Positions 34,352-43,034 are shown, numbered from the stretch's first letter. The stretch: DNA of 64,000 nucleotides from Oscillospiraceae bacterium HV4-5-C5C (GCA_012034405.1 JAAVLZ010000015.1:1-64000); one strand, 5' to 3'. Program-made: numbers and translations. The notes: generated from the letters alone by a model not told the origin.

Positions 34352-35959
34352 TTGGCAGTACGGAAATTGAAGAAATACAAGGTCACGCGGTTCATGGAGA
34401 AGACCTCCCATTACGACGAGAACCTCGCCGACTATGCCTGCCTGTTCATCGAGCAGCTCTGCCATACCAAAGGCACGTGGGCCGGAAAGCCGTTCGAGCT
34501 GATCGACTGGCAGGAGCAGATCGTCCGTGACCTGTTCGGCGTAATCAAGGAGAACGGCTACCGACAGTTCAACACCGCGTATGTGGAGATTCCCAAGAAG
34601 CAAGGCAAATCGGAACTCGCAGCGGCCATTGCGCTGCTGCTCACCTGCGGCGACGGCGAGGAACGCGCCGAGGTCTACGGCTGCGCGGCTGACCGGAATC
34701 AGGCCAAGATCGTCTTTGACGTCGCAGTCGACATGGTGCGGTTCTGTCCGGCACTCAGCAAGCGCGTGAAGATTCTCGAATCGCAGAAGCGGCTCGAATA
34801 CCTGCCGACGCACAGCTTCTACCAGGTGCTCTCCGCCGATGTGGCAAACAAGCACGGCTTCAATACCCACGGCGTGATCTTCGACGAGCTGCACACGCAG
34901 CCGAACCGGAAGCTCTTTGACGTCATGACCAAGGGCTCCGGCGACGCGAGAATGCAGCCGCTGTTCTTCCTGATCACGACCGCCGGGAACGACACGCAGT
35001 CAATTTGCTACGAGCAGCACCAGAAGGCGCTCGACATCATGAGCGGACGCAAGCATGATCCGACCTTCTACCCGGTGATCTTCGGCGCGGACGAATCCGA
35101 GGACTGGACGGACCCGAAGGTCTGGAAGAAGGCCAACCCAAGCCTCGGCATCACGGTCGGCATCGACAAGGTGAAAGCCGCCTGCGAGTCGGCAAAGCAA
35201 AATCCCGGCGAGGAGAACGCCTTTCGGCAGCTTCGATTGAATCAATGGGTGAAGCAGTCGGTGCGCTGGATGCCGATGGACAAATGGGACGCCTGCGCCT
35301 TCCCGGTAAACGAGGACGACCTTGAAGGCCGCGTCTGCTACGGCGGTTTGGACTTGTCGTCAACGACGGATATTACGGCGTTCGTTTTGGTATTTCCACC
35401 GCTGGACGAGGACGACAAGTACGTGGTTCTCCCGTACTTTTGGGTGCCGGAGGATACGCTCGACCTGCGCGTCCGGCGCGACCACGTCCCCTACGATCTC
35501 TGGCAGAAGCAGGGATTTCTTGAAACCACCGAGGGCAACGTTATCCATTACGGATACATCGAGAAGTTCATCGAGAAGCTCGGCGAACGGTTTAACATCC
35601 GGGAGATCGCCTTCGACCGCTGGGGAGCCGTGCAGATGGTGCAGAACCTTGAGGGCATGGGCTTCACGGTCGTTCCGTTCGGACAGGGCTTCAAAGACAT
35701 GTCGCCGCCAACCAAGGAGCTGATGAAGCTCGTGCTGGAGAAGAAAATCGCGCACGGCGGGCATCCGGTTCTCCGCTGGATGATGGACAACATCTTCATC
35801 CGCACCGATCCGGCAGGCAACATCAAGGCCGACAAGGAGAAATCGACCGAGAAGATCGACGGCGCAATCGCAACCATCATGGCGCTCGACCGGGCGATAC
35901 GAATGGGCAACGACAATGCCGCTTCTGTCTACGATTCGAGAGGCATCTTGTTTATTTAG
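34352..35959 (+). CDS. Large terminase subunit (packaging ATPase/nuclease)
   Basis: The TTG at 34352 (reads A-V-R-K-L-K-K-Y-K after it) follows GGGAGTGA; the longer frame to 34241 runs through the terminator. The 535-residue protein has the terminase Walker A P-K-K-Q-G-K-S, Walker B V-I-F-D-E-L-H, and a C-terminal RNase H-like nuclease with G-G-L-D-L-S-S-T-T-D and A-F-D-R-W-G. It drives DNA into proheads and cuts it. Usually the portal follows at once; here a cargo gene intervenes. Confidence 0.95.
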   Translation: MAVRKLKKYKVTRFMEKTSHYDENLADYACLFIEQLCHTKGTWAGKPFELIDWQEQIVRDLFGVIKENGYRQFNTAYVEIPKKQGKSELAAAIALLLTCGDGEERAEVYGCAADRNQAKIVFDVAVDMVRFCPALSKRVKILESQKRLEYLPTHSFYQVLSADVANKHGFNTHGVIFDELHTQPNRKLFDVMTKGSGDARMQPLFFLITTAGNDTQSICYEQHQKALDIMSGRKHDPTFYPVIFGADESEDWTDPKVWKKANPSLGITVGIDKVKAACESAKQNPGEENAFRQLRLNQWVKQSVRWMPMDKWDACAFPVNEDDLEGRVCYGGLDLSSTTDITAFVLVFPPLDEDDKYVVLPYFWVPEDTLDLRVRRDHVPYDLWQKQGFLETTEGNVIHYGYIEKFIEKLGERFNIREIAFDRWGAVQMVQNLEGMGFTVVPFGQGFKDMSPPTKELMKLVLEKKIAHGGHPVLRWMMDNIFIRTDPAGNIKADKEKSTEKIDGAIATIMALDRAIRMGNDNAASVYDSRGILFI

Positions 35960-36215
35960 TGAGAATGCTGTCCTGGTTTGATGTGCCTGTTGTGATGACA
36001 ATCGTTCTGTTCCTATATTGCACGAAATCCGACAGTGTTTGTGGCATTTCACTTGCGTAAGGCAATGTATCATGGTTTGAGCGCTTGAAAGACAGGTGCT
36101 CTGGGATCTCGGTTTCTTTACTACTGATTCGGGGTGGCCGCATCGGTCAGCCGTCTGGCATGGCGGAGCGCGGCTGTCCGGTTGAAAACGAACCGACTAA
36201 ATATGGAAGGTCATC

Positions 36216-36866
36216 ATGAATGCTTTGAAAAGGCTTACAACAATCGCCGTTATGGGACTTATGGCACTGTCTCTTTTTGGATGCGGAGGAAACAAGGCTA
36301 CGCCGACGGCAGCGACGACGACAACAACGACGGAAAACATTTCTCCGGAACAGGACTCGTCCACACTGGAAGTGAAGCCTGACGTCAGCGTCCCCCTCGA
36401 CGAGGCGCACTTCCCCGACAAGAACTTCCGTAGAGCGGTGCAATCTTTGTTCGACACAGACGACGACAACGAGCTCAGTGCAGAAGAGATCGCGAATTCC
36501 ACGATCCTGGACGCCTATGGTGACCGCATTGCGGACGCGACGGGCATCCAGTACCTCACCAGCCTCACCGCGCTGGACCTGAGCAGCAACATACTGACCT
36601 CGGTGGACGTGTCTGGCCTCACCAACCTCACCGAGCTGGTCCTTGAACACAACAATCTGACTTCGGTGAACCTGTCCGGCCTCACCAACCTCACCGCACT
36701 GCACCTGAACGACAACGATCTGACTTCGGTGGATCTGTCGGGTCTCACCAACCTCACCAAGCTGGACCTGAGGGCTAACAGTCTGACCTCGGTGGATGTA
36801 TCAGACTGCGGAGACACTGTACAAGTGCTTGTAGATGACGGGGTGAAGGTCATCGGGAACAATTAG
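36216..36866 (+). CDS. Leucine-rich-repeat lipoprotein, phage cargo (moron)
   Basis: The 216-residue protein has a lipoprotein signal peptide (lipobox A-L-S-L-F-G-C, Cys at about 23) and a Thr-rich linker. An EF-hand-like calcium loop (F-D-T-D-D-D-N-E-L-S-A-E-E-I) near 85 precedes about four leucine-rich repeats of 21 residues (L-T-S-V-D-L-S-G-L-T-N-L-T). Surface display and partner binding are likely. Start: ATG 36216 after GGAAGGTC. It sits between large terminase and portal, with about 250 non-coding bases on each side, which is unusual. This is the hallmark of cargo expressed by the lysogen. Confidence 0.85.
   Translation: MNALKRLTTIAVMGLMALSLFGCGGNKATPTAATTTTTTENISPEQDSSTLEVKPDVSVPLDEAHFPDKNFRRAVQSLFDTDDDNELSAEEIANSTILDAYGDRIADATGIQYLTSLTALDLSSNILTSVDVSGLTNLTELVLEHNNLTSVNLSGLTNLTALHLNDNDLTSVDLSGLTNLTKLDLRANSLTSVDVSDCGDTVQVLVDDGVKVIGNN
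36594..36782 (+). repeat. 63-base tandem repeats within the lipoprotein gene
   Basis: Units starting CTGACyTCGGTG begin at 36594, 36657, 36720 and (partial) 36783, exactly 63 bases apart, and encode the 21-residue leucine-rich repeat. High similarity between units suggests recent expansion and a copy number that may vary. Confidence 0.8.
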
Positions 36867-36966
36867 GAATTTCACATGCACTGATTGATAAGGGATGTGT
36901 TGGCGCAGGGATTGTATGCCGTTCCGCGATGCCTGGAATGACAGGGTCAGGATCGCAGGGATGCAT

Positions 36967-37062
36967 AAAAAGACCGCCTCGCATGGGGAGTTGTTTCTCC
37001 GCGCGAGGCGGTCTTGTGTTTGCCAGAAAAGCGGCGCGCGTGCCACCCTGGTTCCTATACGT
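36967..37062 (-). promoter_or_regulatory. Orphan T-box-like 3' half with terminator
   Basis: On the minus strand, AACCAGGGTGGCACGCG (about 37039-37055) resembles the T-box consensus AGGGTGGnACCGCG with one C missing. About 25 bases on, GACCGCCTCGC pairs with GCGAGGCGGTC and is followed by TTTTT, a strong terminator (hairpin about 36970-37014). The specifier-containing 5' half would have to lie in the portal gene and is absent, and no minus-strand gene follows. I take it as a relic brought in with the cargo gene. Confidence 0.4.
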
Positions 37063-37142
37063 GACGATAGACGAATGATCTTTATAGCAATCATGGGCTT
37101 CCTGCTGTTGCGGGAGGCCCTTAATCAAATGGAGGGAATGTT

Positions 37143-38495
37143 ATGAGCATATTCAACAGATGGTTTCGAGGGCGCGACGCTCCCAAGGACAGCACGGCGG
37201 GCAGTTCGTACCGCTTCTTCTTCGGAGGAACCACCTCCGGCAAAGCTGTGACCGAGCGCTCCGCTATGCAGATGACGGCGGTCTACTCGTGCGTCCGGAT
37301 TCTCTCGGAAGCGATAGCCGGACTGCCGCTTCACCTCTATCGTTACGCGGAGAACGGCAGCAAGGAAAAAGCCATCGACCACCCGCTCTACGAGTTGCTG
37401 CACGACGAGCCGAATCCCGAGATGACGAGCTTCGTTTTCCGGGAGACGCTCATGACGCACCTGCTCCTGTGGGGCAACGCCTACGCGCAGATCATCCGCA
37501 ACGGCAAGGGCGACGTCGTGGCGCTCTATCCGCTGATGCCGAACCGCATGACGGTCGACCGTGACGAAAACGGGCAGCTCTACTACGAATACCAGACCTC
37601 GACCGACGAGGCGCACACGATGAAAGGTTCCGTTGTGAGGCTTTCGCCTCTCGACGTGCTTCACATTCCCGGTCTGGGTTTCGACGGGCTCGTGGGTTAT
37701 TCGCCTATCGCGATGGCCAAGAACAGCATCGGCATGGCGATCGCCTGCGAGGAGTACGGCGCGAAGTTCTTCGCAAACGGCGCAACGCCCGGAGGCATAC
37801 TCGAGCATCCCGGCGTGGTGAAAGATCCGGAACGCGTCCGCGAAAGCTGGAACTCGGCCTTCGGAGGATCCGCCAACTCCAACAAGGTGGCGGTTCTCGA
37901 GGAAGGCATGAAATACACGCCGATCTCCATTTCACCGGAGCAGGCGCAGTTCCTTGAGACACGCAAGTTCCAGATCGACGAAATAGCCCGCATCTTCCGG
38001 ATACCGCCGCACATGATCGGCGATCTGGAGAAAAGCTCGTTCAGCAATATTGAACAGCAGTCATTGGAATTCGTAAAGTACACGCTCGACCCGTGGGTGA
38101 GCCGCTGGGAACAGTCCATGCGCAGAGCACTGCTCCGTCCAGAGGAGAAGAAGGAATACTTCTTCAAGTTCAACGTCGACGGGCTGCTTCGCGGCGACTA
38201 CGAAAGCCGCATGAACGGCTACGCCACAGCCCGCCAGAACGGATGGATGTCGGCGAACGATATCCGCGAGCTTGAGAACCTCGACAGAATCCCGGAAGAA
38301 AAAGGCGGCGACCTTTACCTCATCAACGGCAACATGACAAAGCTCGAGGACGCGGGAATCTTCGCAGCCTCAGCATCAACACAGGGAACGGAGGAACAAC
38401 CTGATGAAGAACAAGAATCGACCGAGAAATCGGAAGAATCACAGGAACAAACGGAGTCCGGTGACCGGCTCCGGGAAAGGAGGAAGTCCCTATGA
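37143..38495 (+). CDS. Portal protein, HK97 type
   Basis: The 450-residue protein begins M-S-I-F-N-R-W-F and has A-M-Q-M-T-A-V-Y-S-C-V-R-I-L-S-E-A near 45, a family hallmark. L-R-D-type wing regions and P-P-H-M-I-G-D-L near 290 follow, with a Glu-rich disordered tail. Twelve copies form the DNA channel at one capsid vertex. The ATG follows GGAGGGAATGTT and overlaps the protease gene by four bases at its end. Confidence 0.95.
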   Translation: MSIFNRWFRGRDAPKDSTAGSSYRFFFGGTTSGKAVTERSAMQMTAVYSCVRILSEAIAGLPLHLYRYAENGSKEKAIDHPLYELLHDEPNPEMTSFVFRETLMTHLLLWGNAYAQIIRNGKGDVVALYPLMPNRMTVDRDENGQLYYEYQTSTDEAHTMKGSVVRLSPLDVLHIPGLGFDGLVGYSPIAMAKNSIGMAIACEEYGAKFFANGATPGGILEHPGVVKDPERVRESWNSAFGGSANSNKVAVLEEGMKYTPISISPEQAQFLETRKFQIDEIARIFRIPPHMIGDLEKSSFSNIEQQSLEFVKYTLDPWVSRWEQSMRRALLRPEEKKEYFFKFNVDGLLRGDYESRMNGYATARQNGWMSANDIRELENLDRIPEEKGGDLYLINGNMTKLEDAGIFAASASTQGTEEQPDEEQESTEKSEESQEQTESGDRLRERRKSL

Positions 38496-39232
38496 CAAGA
38501 AAATTCTGGCGATGGACCAGAAACGAAACGCCGGACAGCTTCGGTTCGGATCGAACGCTCTACCTCGACGGGGAAATATCCGATGAGACTTGGTACGGCG
38601 ACGAAGTCACGCCGCAGGTCTTCAAGGACGAGCTGAATTCCGGCAAGGGAAACATCACGCTCTGGATCAACTCGCCCGGCGGAGACGTTTTCGCGGCGGC
38701 GCAGATTTACAACATGCTGATGGACTACCCGTATGAAGTGACCGTCAAGATCGACGCGCTTGCGGCTTCAGCGGCAAGCGTCATCGCGATGGCGGGAACA
38801 AAGGTCTGCATGAGTCCCGTGGCCATGCTGATGGTGCATAATCCGGCAACCATCGCAATCGGCGATTCCGAGGAAATGCAGAAAGCCATCGACATGCTGT
38901 CGGAGGTCAAGGAGTCCATTATGAACGCCTACGAGATCAAGTCCGGGCTGTCCCGGAACAAGATCAGCAGGCTCATGGACGCCGAGACCTGGATGAATGC
39001 GAAGGAGGCAAAGAAGCTCGGATTTGCGGACGAGATTTTGTTCGCGGACGGTCAGGATGAAACCGAGGAAGAAAATCCGGATGAGCCGGATGATTCCCTC
39101 ATGCTTTTCTCCCGGAAAGCCGTCACCGACTCCCTGCTCTCGAAGCTGATACCGAAACGCAAACCTGAAATAAAGACACAGACCGTAAAGGTCGCAGATC
39201 TTGAGAAGCGGCTCTCGCTTCTCAGCCACTAA
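38492..39232 (+). CDS. Prohead protease, ClpP (S14) type
   Basis: The 246-residue protein has the ClpP fold signatures: L-Y-L-D-G-E-I-S, I-N-S-P-G-G-D-V-F-A-A near 55-65, the nucleophile region A-A-S-A-A-S-V-I-A-M-A-G and the His in M-L-M-V-H-N-P. The C-terminal third is charged. It cleaves the capsid precursor's scaffold domain during maturation. Its overlap with the portal and 18-base spacing to the capsid gene are the standard order. Confidence 0.95.
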   Translation: MTRKFWRWTRNETPDSFGSDRTLYLDGEISDETWYGDEVTPQVFKDELNSGKGNITLWINSPGGDVFAAAQIYNMLMDYPYEVTVKIDALAASAASVIAMAGTKVCMSPVAMLMVHNPATIAIGDSEEMQKAIDMLSEVKESIMNAYEIKSGLSRNKISRLMDAETWMNAKEAKKLGFADEILFADGQDETEEENPDEPDDSLMLFSRKAVTDSLLSKLIPKRKPEIKTQTVKVADLEKRLSLLSH

Positions 39233-39250
39233 TGAATGGAGGAATTGAAA

Positions 39251-40456
39251 ATGACCAAGATTATGGAACTTATGGACCGCAGAGCCAAGGCGTGGGACGC
39301 CGCTAAGAACTTCCTCGACACCCACTCCGATAACGGCGGCAACGTGTCCGCGGAGGACGCCGCCACCTACGACAAGATGGAAAAGGAAGTCACCGACCTG
39401 ACGCACGACATCGAGCGCCTGCAGCGGCAGGAGCAGATCGACAAGATGCTCTCTCAGCCGACTTCTTCTCCGCTCACCGGAAAGCCGGGCGCGAAGGATG
39501 AGCCCGACGACAAGCCGGGCATCGCGTCCAAAGCGTACAAGACCGCCTTCTGGGACAGCATCCGCAAGCGCAACTGGTACGACGTGCAGAACGTACTCGA
39601 AGTCGGCACCGACGCCAACGGCGGATACCTCGTGCCGGATGAGTATGAAAAGACTCTCGTGCAGGCGCTGACCGATGAGAACTTTTTCCGCTCTCTGGCA
39701 CACGTGATTCAGACCGACAGCGGCACGCACACCATTCCGATTGTCGCGTCCCACGGCACCGCAAGCTGGATGGAGGAGAACGGACTGTACCCGGAATCCG
39801 ACGACACGTTCGACCAGATCACGCTCTCCGCGTACAAGCTGGGAACCGCGATCAAGGTTTCCGAGGAGCTGATGAACGACAGTGTATTCGATCTGGAATC
39901 CTACATCTCCACCGAGTTTGCGAGACGCATCGGCGCTGCCGAGGAGGAGGCGTTCCTCGTGGGCGACGGCCAGAAGAAGCCGGAGGGCGTCTTCACCAAG
40001 GTCAAGGCGACCGAGGGTGCGACCACGGAGATTGCCAACACGAATATCACCTTCGACGAGATCATGGACGTGTTCCACTCCCTGAGAAGCGTCTACCGCA
40101 ACCGCGCGGTCTGGATTCTCAACGACTCCACCGTCAAGGCGCTGCGCAAGATCAAGGACGGAAACGGCAACTATATCTGGCAGCCGTCTGTTGTAGCCGG
40201 TCAGCCGGACACCATCCTCAACCGTCCGTACCGCACCTCGATCTACGCGCCGGAACTGGCGGCAGGCAACGTGCCTATCCTGTTCGGAGACTTCAGCTAC
40301 TACTGGATCGCCGACAGACAGGGACGTTCCTTCAAGCGTCTGTCCGAACTGTATGCGGCGAACGGTCAGATCGGATTCCTCGCGAGTGAGCGCGTGGACG
40401 GCAAGCTGATCCTGCCGGAAGCCGTCAGAGGTCTTTCCGTCAAGGCGGCGGGCTGA
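39251..40456 (+). CDS. Major capsid protein, HK97 fold
   Basis: The ATG at 39251 follows GGAGGAATTGAAA; a start at 39236 would remove that site. The 401-residue precursor has an N-terminal coiled-coil scaffold domain of about 100 residues (heptads around E-V-T-D-L-T-H-D-I-E-R-L). The mature capsid fold follows: G-G-Y-L-V-P-D-E, I-K-V-S-E-E-L, G-D-G-Q-K-K-P-E-G. The protease upstream should remove the scaffold. A terminator hairpin follows. Confidence 0.95.
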   Translation: MTKIMELMDRRAKAWDAAKNFLDTHSDNGGNVSAEDAATYDKMEKEVTDLTHDIERLQRQEQIDKMLSQPTSSPLTGKPGAKDEPDDKPGIASKAYKTAFWDSIRKRNWYDVQNVLEVGTDANGGYLVPDEYEKTLVQALTDENFFRSLAHVIQTDSGTHTIPIVASHGTASWMEENGLYPESDDTFDQITLSAYKLGTAIKVSEELMNDSVFDLESYISTEFARRIGAAEEEAFLVGDGQKKPEGVFTKVKATEGATTEIANTNITFDEIMDVFHSLRSVYRNRAVWILNDSTVKALRKIKDGNGNYIWQPSVVAGQPDTILNRPYRTSIYAPELAAGNVPILFGDFSYYWIADRQGRSFKRLSELYAANGQIGFLASERVDGKLILPEAVRGLSVKAAG

Positions 40457-40476
40457 TTGATTCTGCTTTGTTGTGG

Positions 40477-40511
40477 GCGGGCATCCTTTACGGGTGACCG
40501 CTTCACTTTTA
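40477..40511 (+). terminator. Hairpin terminator after the capsid gene
   Basis: GCGGGCATCC (40477-40486) pairs with GGGTGACCGC (40492-40501) with one mismatch, followed by a T-rich stretch. It likely limits read-through so that capsid transcript exceeds connector and tail transcript. Confidence 0.6.
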
Positions 40512-40524
40512 TTGGAGGTGTCTC

Positions 40525-40812
40525 ATGGAAGTAACGCTTGAGGAAGCAAAAACCTATCTGCGAGTCAGTTCTTCCGATGAGGACGAGCTGATTTCCAACC
40601 TGATAACCACAGCAACGGCAACCGTGCAGGACATCGCCCGCTTCTCCGACGAGGAATGGGAATCAGGCGAGGAGAAAATCCTCATAAGAATGCGCATCGC
40701 CATCCTCTACACGGTCGCTTATCTCTACGAGCACCGCGAGGACGCGGATCACAATCAGCTGAACCTGACGCTCCGGGCGCTGCTGTTCGGCGTGCGCAAG
40801 GAGGGATTCTGA
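40525..40812 (+). CDS. Head-tail connector (gp6-like)
   Basis: The 95-residue helical protein matches the phage head-tail connector family: L-E-E-A-K-T-Y-L-R-V, D-E-L-I-S-N-L-I-T-T-A-T, I-A-I-L-Y-T-V-A-Y-L-Y-E-H-R. It forms the ring under the portal. Start ATG 40525 after TTGGAGGTGTCTC; it shares bases with the next start (TGATG). Confidence 0.9.
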   Translation: MEVTLEEAKTYLRVSSSDEDELISNLITTATATVQDIARFSDEEWESGEEKILIRMRIAILYTVAYLYEHREDADHNQLNLTLRALLFGVRKEGF

Positions 40813-41147
40813 TGAAAATTGCGAACATGCGCGTACCGGTCACGTTCCAGAAAAACGAAGTGACCTCAGACAAGTACGGAAACCACACCGCTTCATGGAC
40901 GGATTACTTCAAGTGCTGGGCGACCGTCGGGACGGATTCCTACGGTTCTGAAACCTCCGGCGAGGTAATCAACCCGGAGGAATCACTGAACTTCACCTGC
41001 CGATACTGTTCGGAGCTTGCCACTGTGGAATCCACGAAGTATCGGATTCTCGCCGAGGGCAAGGTTTACAACATCACCTATGTGAACCCGATGGGCTACA
41101 AGAAGAACACGCTGAAATTCAACTGCGCTTTGGAGAAATCGAAATGA
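40812..41147 (+). CDS. Head-tail adaptor protein
   Basis: The 111-residue protein begins M-K-I-A-N-M-R-V-P-V-T-F-Q-K and shows the beta-barrel pattern of siphovirus head closure proteins, with W-A-T-V-G-T-D-S-Y-G and Y-R-I-L-A-E-G-K-V-Y-N-I-T-Y-V-N-P. It joins the connector ring to the tail. The ATG at 40812 overlaps the previous stop and its own end overlaps the next start. Confidence 0.85.
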   Translation: MKIANMRVPVTFQKNEVTSDKYGNHTASWTDYFKCWATVGTDSYGSETSGEVINPEESLNFTCRYCSELATVESTKYRILAEGKVYNITYVNPMGYKKNTLKFNCALEKSK

Positions 41148-41524
41148 ACGAGAAGGTTTCCATAGACAGCCTGCGCGACGCGGTCATGAAGGGCCTGCAG
41201 GAATACGCCGACCTCGCCGCAGACGACATGAAGGACGCAGTGAAGGACACGGCGAAATCCGTCCAAAAGGACATCCAGTCCGGCGCTCCCGTTCGCACCG
41301 GCAAGTACAAGAAATCGTGGTCGGTCAAGACGGTCAGCGAGGACGCAGATTCCATCGACCTTGTCGTGCATTCCCGCAACCGCTATCAGATTGCCCACCT
41401 TCTGGAGCATGGCCATGCCAAGCGCGGCGGAGGACGTGTCGCGGCTCGTCCGCACATCGCTCCGGCGGAGCAGGCTGGCAACGAAAAGCTGGTGAAGGAA
41501 ATCCAGCAAAAGCTAAAAGGATGA
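41144..41524 (+). CDS. HK97 gp10-like tail-completion protein
   Basis: The 126-residue protein has the gp10 pattern: long N-terminal helix, S-G-A-P-V-R-T-G-K-Y-K-K-S-W at about 48-60, and H-L-L-E-H-G-H-A near 95 with R-P-H-I-A-P-A-E-Q-A. It terminates the tail tube on the capsid side. Overlaps on both sides indicate translational coupling. Confidence 0.9.
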   Translation: MNEKVSIDSLRDAVMKGLQEYADLAADDMKDAVKDTAKSVQKDIQSGAPVRTGKYKKSWSVKTVSEDADSIDLVVHSRNRYQIAHLLEHGHAKRGGGRVAARPHIAPAEQAGNEKLVKEIQQKLKG

Positions 41525-41856
41525 CGCCTATGAGTTACGACGACATAGTAACCATGCTCGAGGAGGCCGATCTCCCCATCGCCTACGACCACTTCGCGGA
41601 GGGCGAGTCTCCGGACCCGCCGTTCATCTGCTTCCTCTTTCCGGGGACAGACAACATGTTCGCAGACAACGTGGTCTGGGAACGGATAGACGAGCTGAAC
41701 ATCGAGCTTTACACGGACAAGAAGAACCCGGACATTGAATCGAAAATCGAAAATATCCTGACCGCACACGAGCTTCCCTACGAGAAGTCTGAGGTCTGGA
41801 TCGAGGACGAGAAGATGTACGAGGTTCTCTACCAAACACAGATTATTGGAGGTTAA
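41521..41856 (+). CDS. Tail terminator-like / minor structural protein
   Basis: The 111-residue protein (ATG 41521; a second Met three codons on, after no better site) has I-A-Y-D-H-F, P-P-F-I-C-F-L-F-P-G, I-E-L-Y-T-D-K-K-N-P and a Y-E-V-L-Y-Q-T-Q-I-I ending. This is the pattern of the tail terminator-type proteins found between gp10 and the major tail protein. The exact homologue is not named. Confidence 0.75.
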   Translation: MTPMSYDDIVTMLEEADLPIAYDHFAEGESPDPPFICFLFPGTDNMFADNVVWERIDELNIELYTDKKNPDIESKIENILTAHELPYEKSEVWIEDEKMYEVLYQTQIIGG

Positions 41857-41861
41857 CGATT

Positions 41862-42488
41862 ATGGCTACTAACAAGAAGAACAAGGTCAAGTTCGGCCTG
41901 AAGAACTGCCACTACGCCATCGCGACGCTCGCCGAGGACGGGACCGTCACATTCGGCACGCCAGTGGCAATGCCCGGCGCTGTTTCGCTTTCGCTTGACG
42001 CGGAGGGCGACAACGAGCCGTTCTACGCTGACGACACCGTCTATTACATGGTCTCGAACAACAACGGCTATTCCGGAGACTTCGAGCTGGCGCTCATCCC
42101 GGAGAGCTTCCTCACGGACGTGATGCACGAAACCGAGGACGCGAACGGCGTCATTGCCGAGAACAAGGATGTCGAGCCGGAGCACTTCGCCCTGCTGTTC
42201 GAGTTTTCCGGCGACCAGAGGAAGATCCGCCACTGCATGTACTACTGCTCTGCGACAAGACCGTCCGTCTCTGGACAGACCAAGGAGGACTCGACCGAGG
42301 TGCAGACGGACACGCTGTCGATTACGGTTTCTCCGCTGCCTTCCGGTCTCGTGAAGGTCAAGACCGGCACGAACACGACGGACGCTGTTTACAACGCCTG
42401 GTACGACAAAGTCTACGAGCCGAGCGATACAGCAAGTACCTCGTCCGGCGCAAAGGCGAATACCTCATATTCAACGGAGGAGGAGTAA
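41862..42488 (+). CDS. Major tail (tube) protein
   Basis: The 208-residue protein follows GGAGGTTAACGATT. It has K-V-K-F-G-L-K-N-C-H-Y-A at the front, a central beta-sandwich with E-P-F-Y-A-D-D-T-V-Y-Y and G-Y-S-G-D-F-E-L-A, and a flexible Ser/Thr/Ala-rich C-terminus. Major tail proteins of the phi13-type share the D-D-x-Y-x-x pattern. It stacks in hexamers along the tape measure to form the tube. Confidence 0.9.
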   Translation: MATNKKNKVKFGLKNCHYAIATLAEDGTVTFGTPVAMPGAVSLSLDAEGDNEPFYADDTVYYMVSNNNGYSGDFELALIPESFLTDVMHETEDANGVIAENKDVEPEHFALLFEFSGDQRKIRHCMYYCSATRPSVSGQTKEDSTEVQTDTLSITVSPLPSGLVKVKTGTNTTDAVYNAWYDKVYEPSDTASTSSGAKANTSYSTEEE

Positions 42489-42491
42489 ACG

Positions 42492-42869
42492 ATGGCGGTG
42501 ACAAAGACAATAGAAATTGACGGTCAGGAGGTCATGTTCCGCGCCTCCGCCGCCATTCCAAGACTCTACCGGAACAAGTTCCACAGGGACATCTACCGGG
42601 ATCTGAACGAGCTGCAGAAAGGCATCAGCGAAAACGACGAGGAGAACTCCAGTCTCGACACGTTCAGTCTGGAGCTGTTCGAGAATATCGCGTGGCTGAT
42701 GGCAAAGCATGCCGACAAGGATGTGCCGGACTCTCCGGAGGAATGGCTCGACGGGTTCAACACGTTCTCGATTTATGAAGTGCTGCCGCAGATCATCGAG
42801 CTGTGGGGCGTCAACACGGAACAGCAGGTTCAGTCTAAAAAAAACATCATGCGACAGAGCGGGAAATGA
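42492..42869 (+). CDS. Tail assembly chaperone, first product (gpG-like)
   Basis: The 125-residue protein binds the tape measure during tail assembly. It starts M-A-V-T-K-T-I-E-I-D-G-Q-E-V-M-F-R-A-S-A-A and has I-P-R-L-Y-R-N-K-F and W-L-M-A-K-H-A-D-K. Near its end the codons are AAA-AAA-AAC, forming a -1 slippery heptamer, and the stop TGA overlaps the start ATG of the next frame. Both a frameshift fusion and a separate second product are therefore possible. Confidence 0.9.
   Translation: MAVTKTIEIDGQEVMFRASAAIPRLYRNKFHRDIYRDLNELQKGISENDEENSSLDTFSLELFENIAWLMAKHADKDVPDSPEEWLDGFNTFSIYEVLPQIIELWGVNTEQQVQSKKNIMRQSGK
42839..42845 (+). promoter_or_regulatory. -1 ribosomal frameshift heptamer A-AAA-AAC
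   Basis: In the zero frame the codons read TCT AAA AAA AAC. The classic A-AAA-AAC heptamer would shift ribosomes into the frame that reads H-H-A-T-E-R-E-M-T-T-P-L and continues without a stop to 43030. Tail chaperone genes of siphoviruses commonly use this kind of shift to make a small amount of fused G-T protein. Confidence 0.7.
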
Positions 42870-43030
42870 CAACCCCGCTCTTTTTACTGCGCTGCGTGCA
42901 AATCGGACTGCATATCAGCGAATTGGATTTACTGACCATCGGCACGGTCAACGACATGTACGCGGAGATGAGCAACGACGACTGGGACTATCCGGAAATC
43001 GCGACGCAGGAAATGATGGATCGGTTCTGA
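42866..43030 (+). CDS. Tail assembly chaperone, second product (gpT part)
   Basis: The 54-residue frame (M-T-T-P-L-F-L-L-R-C-V-Q-I-G, ending E-M-M-D-R-F) starts in the ATGA overlap with gpG. It shows the usual small-chaperone pattern D-L-L-T-I-G-T-V-N-D-M and N-D-D-W-D-Y. It could be made alone, or as the C-terminal part of a frameshifted fusion with gpG. The tape measure should follow directly, but a minus-strand cassette has been inserted. Confidence 0.8.
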   Translation: MTTPLFLLRCVQIGLHISELDLLTIGTVNDMYAEMSNDDWDYPEIATQEMMDRF

Positions 43031-43034
43031 TCCG

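Noticed and set aside
35952..36143. Minus-strand 63-codon frame after the large terminase
   Set aside because: No start signal or recognisable pattern. Possibly a remnant of earlier cargo, but unsupported.
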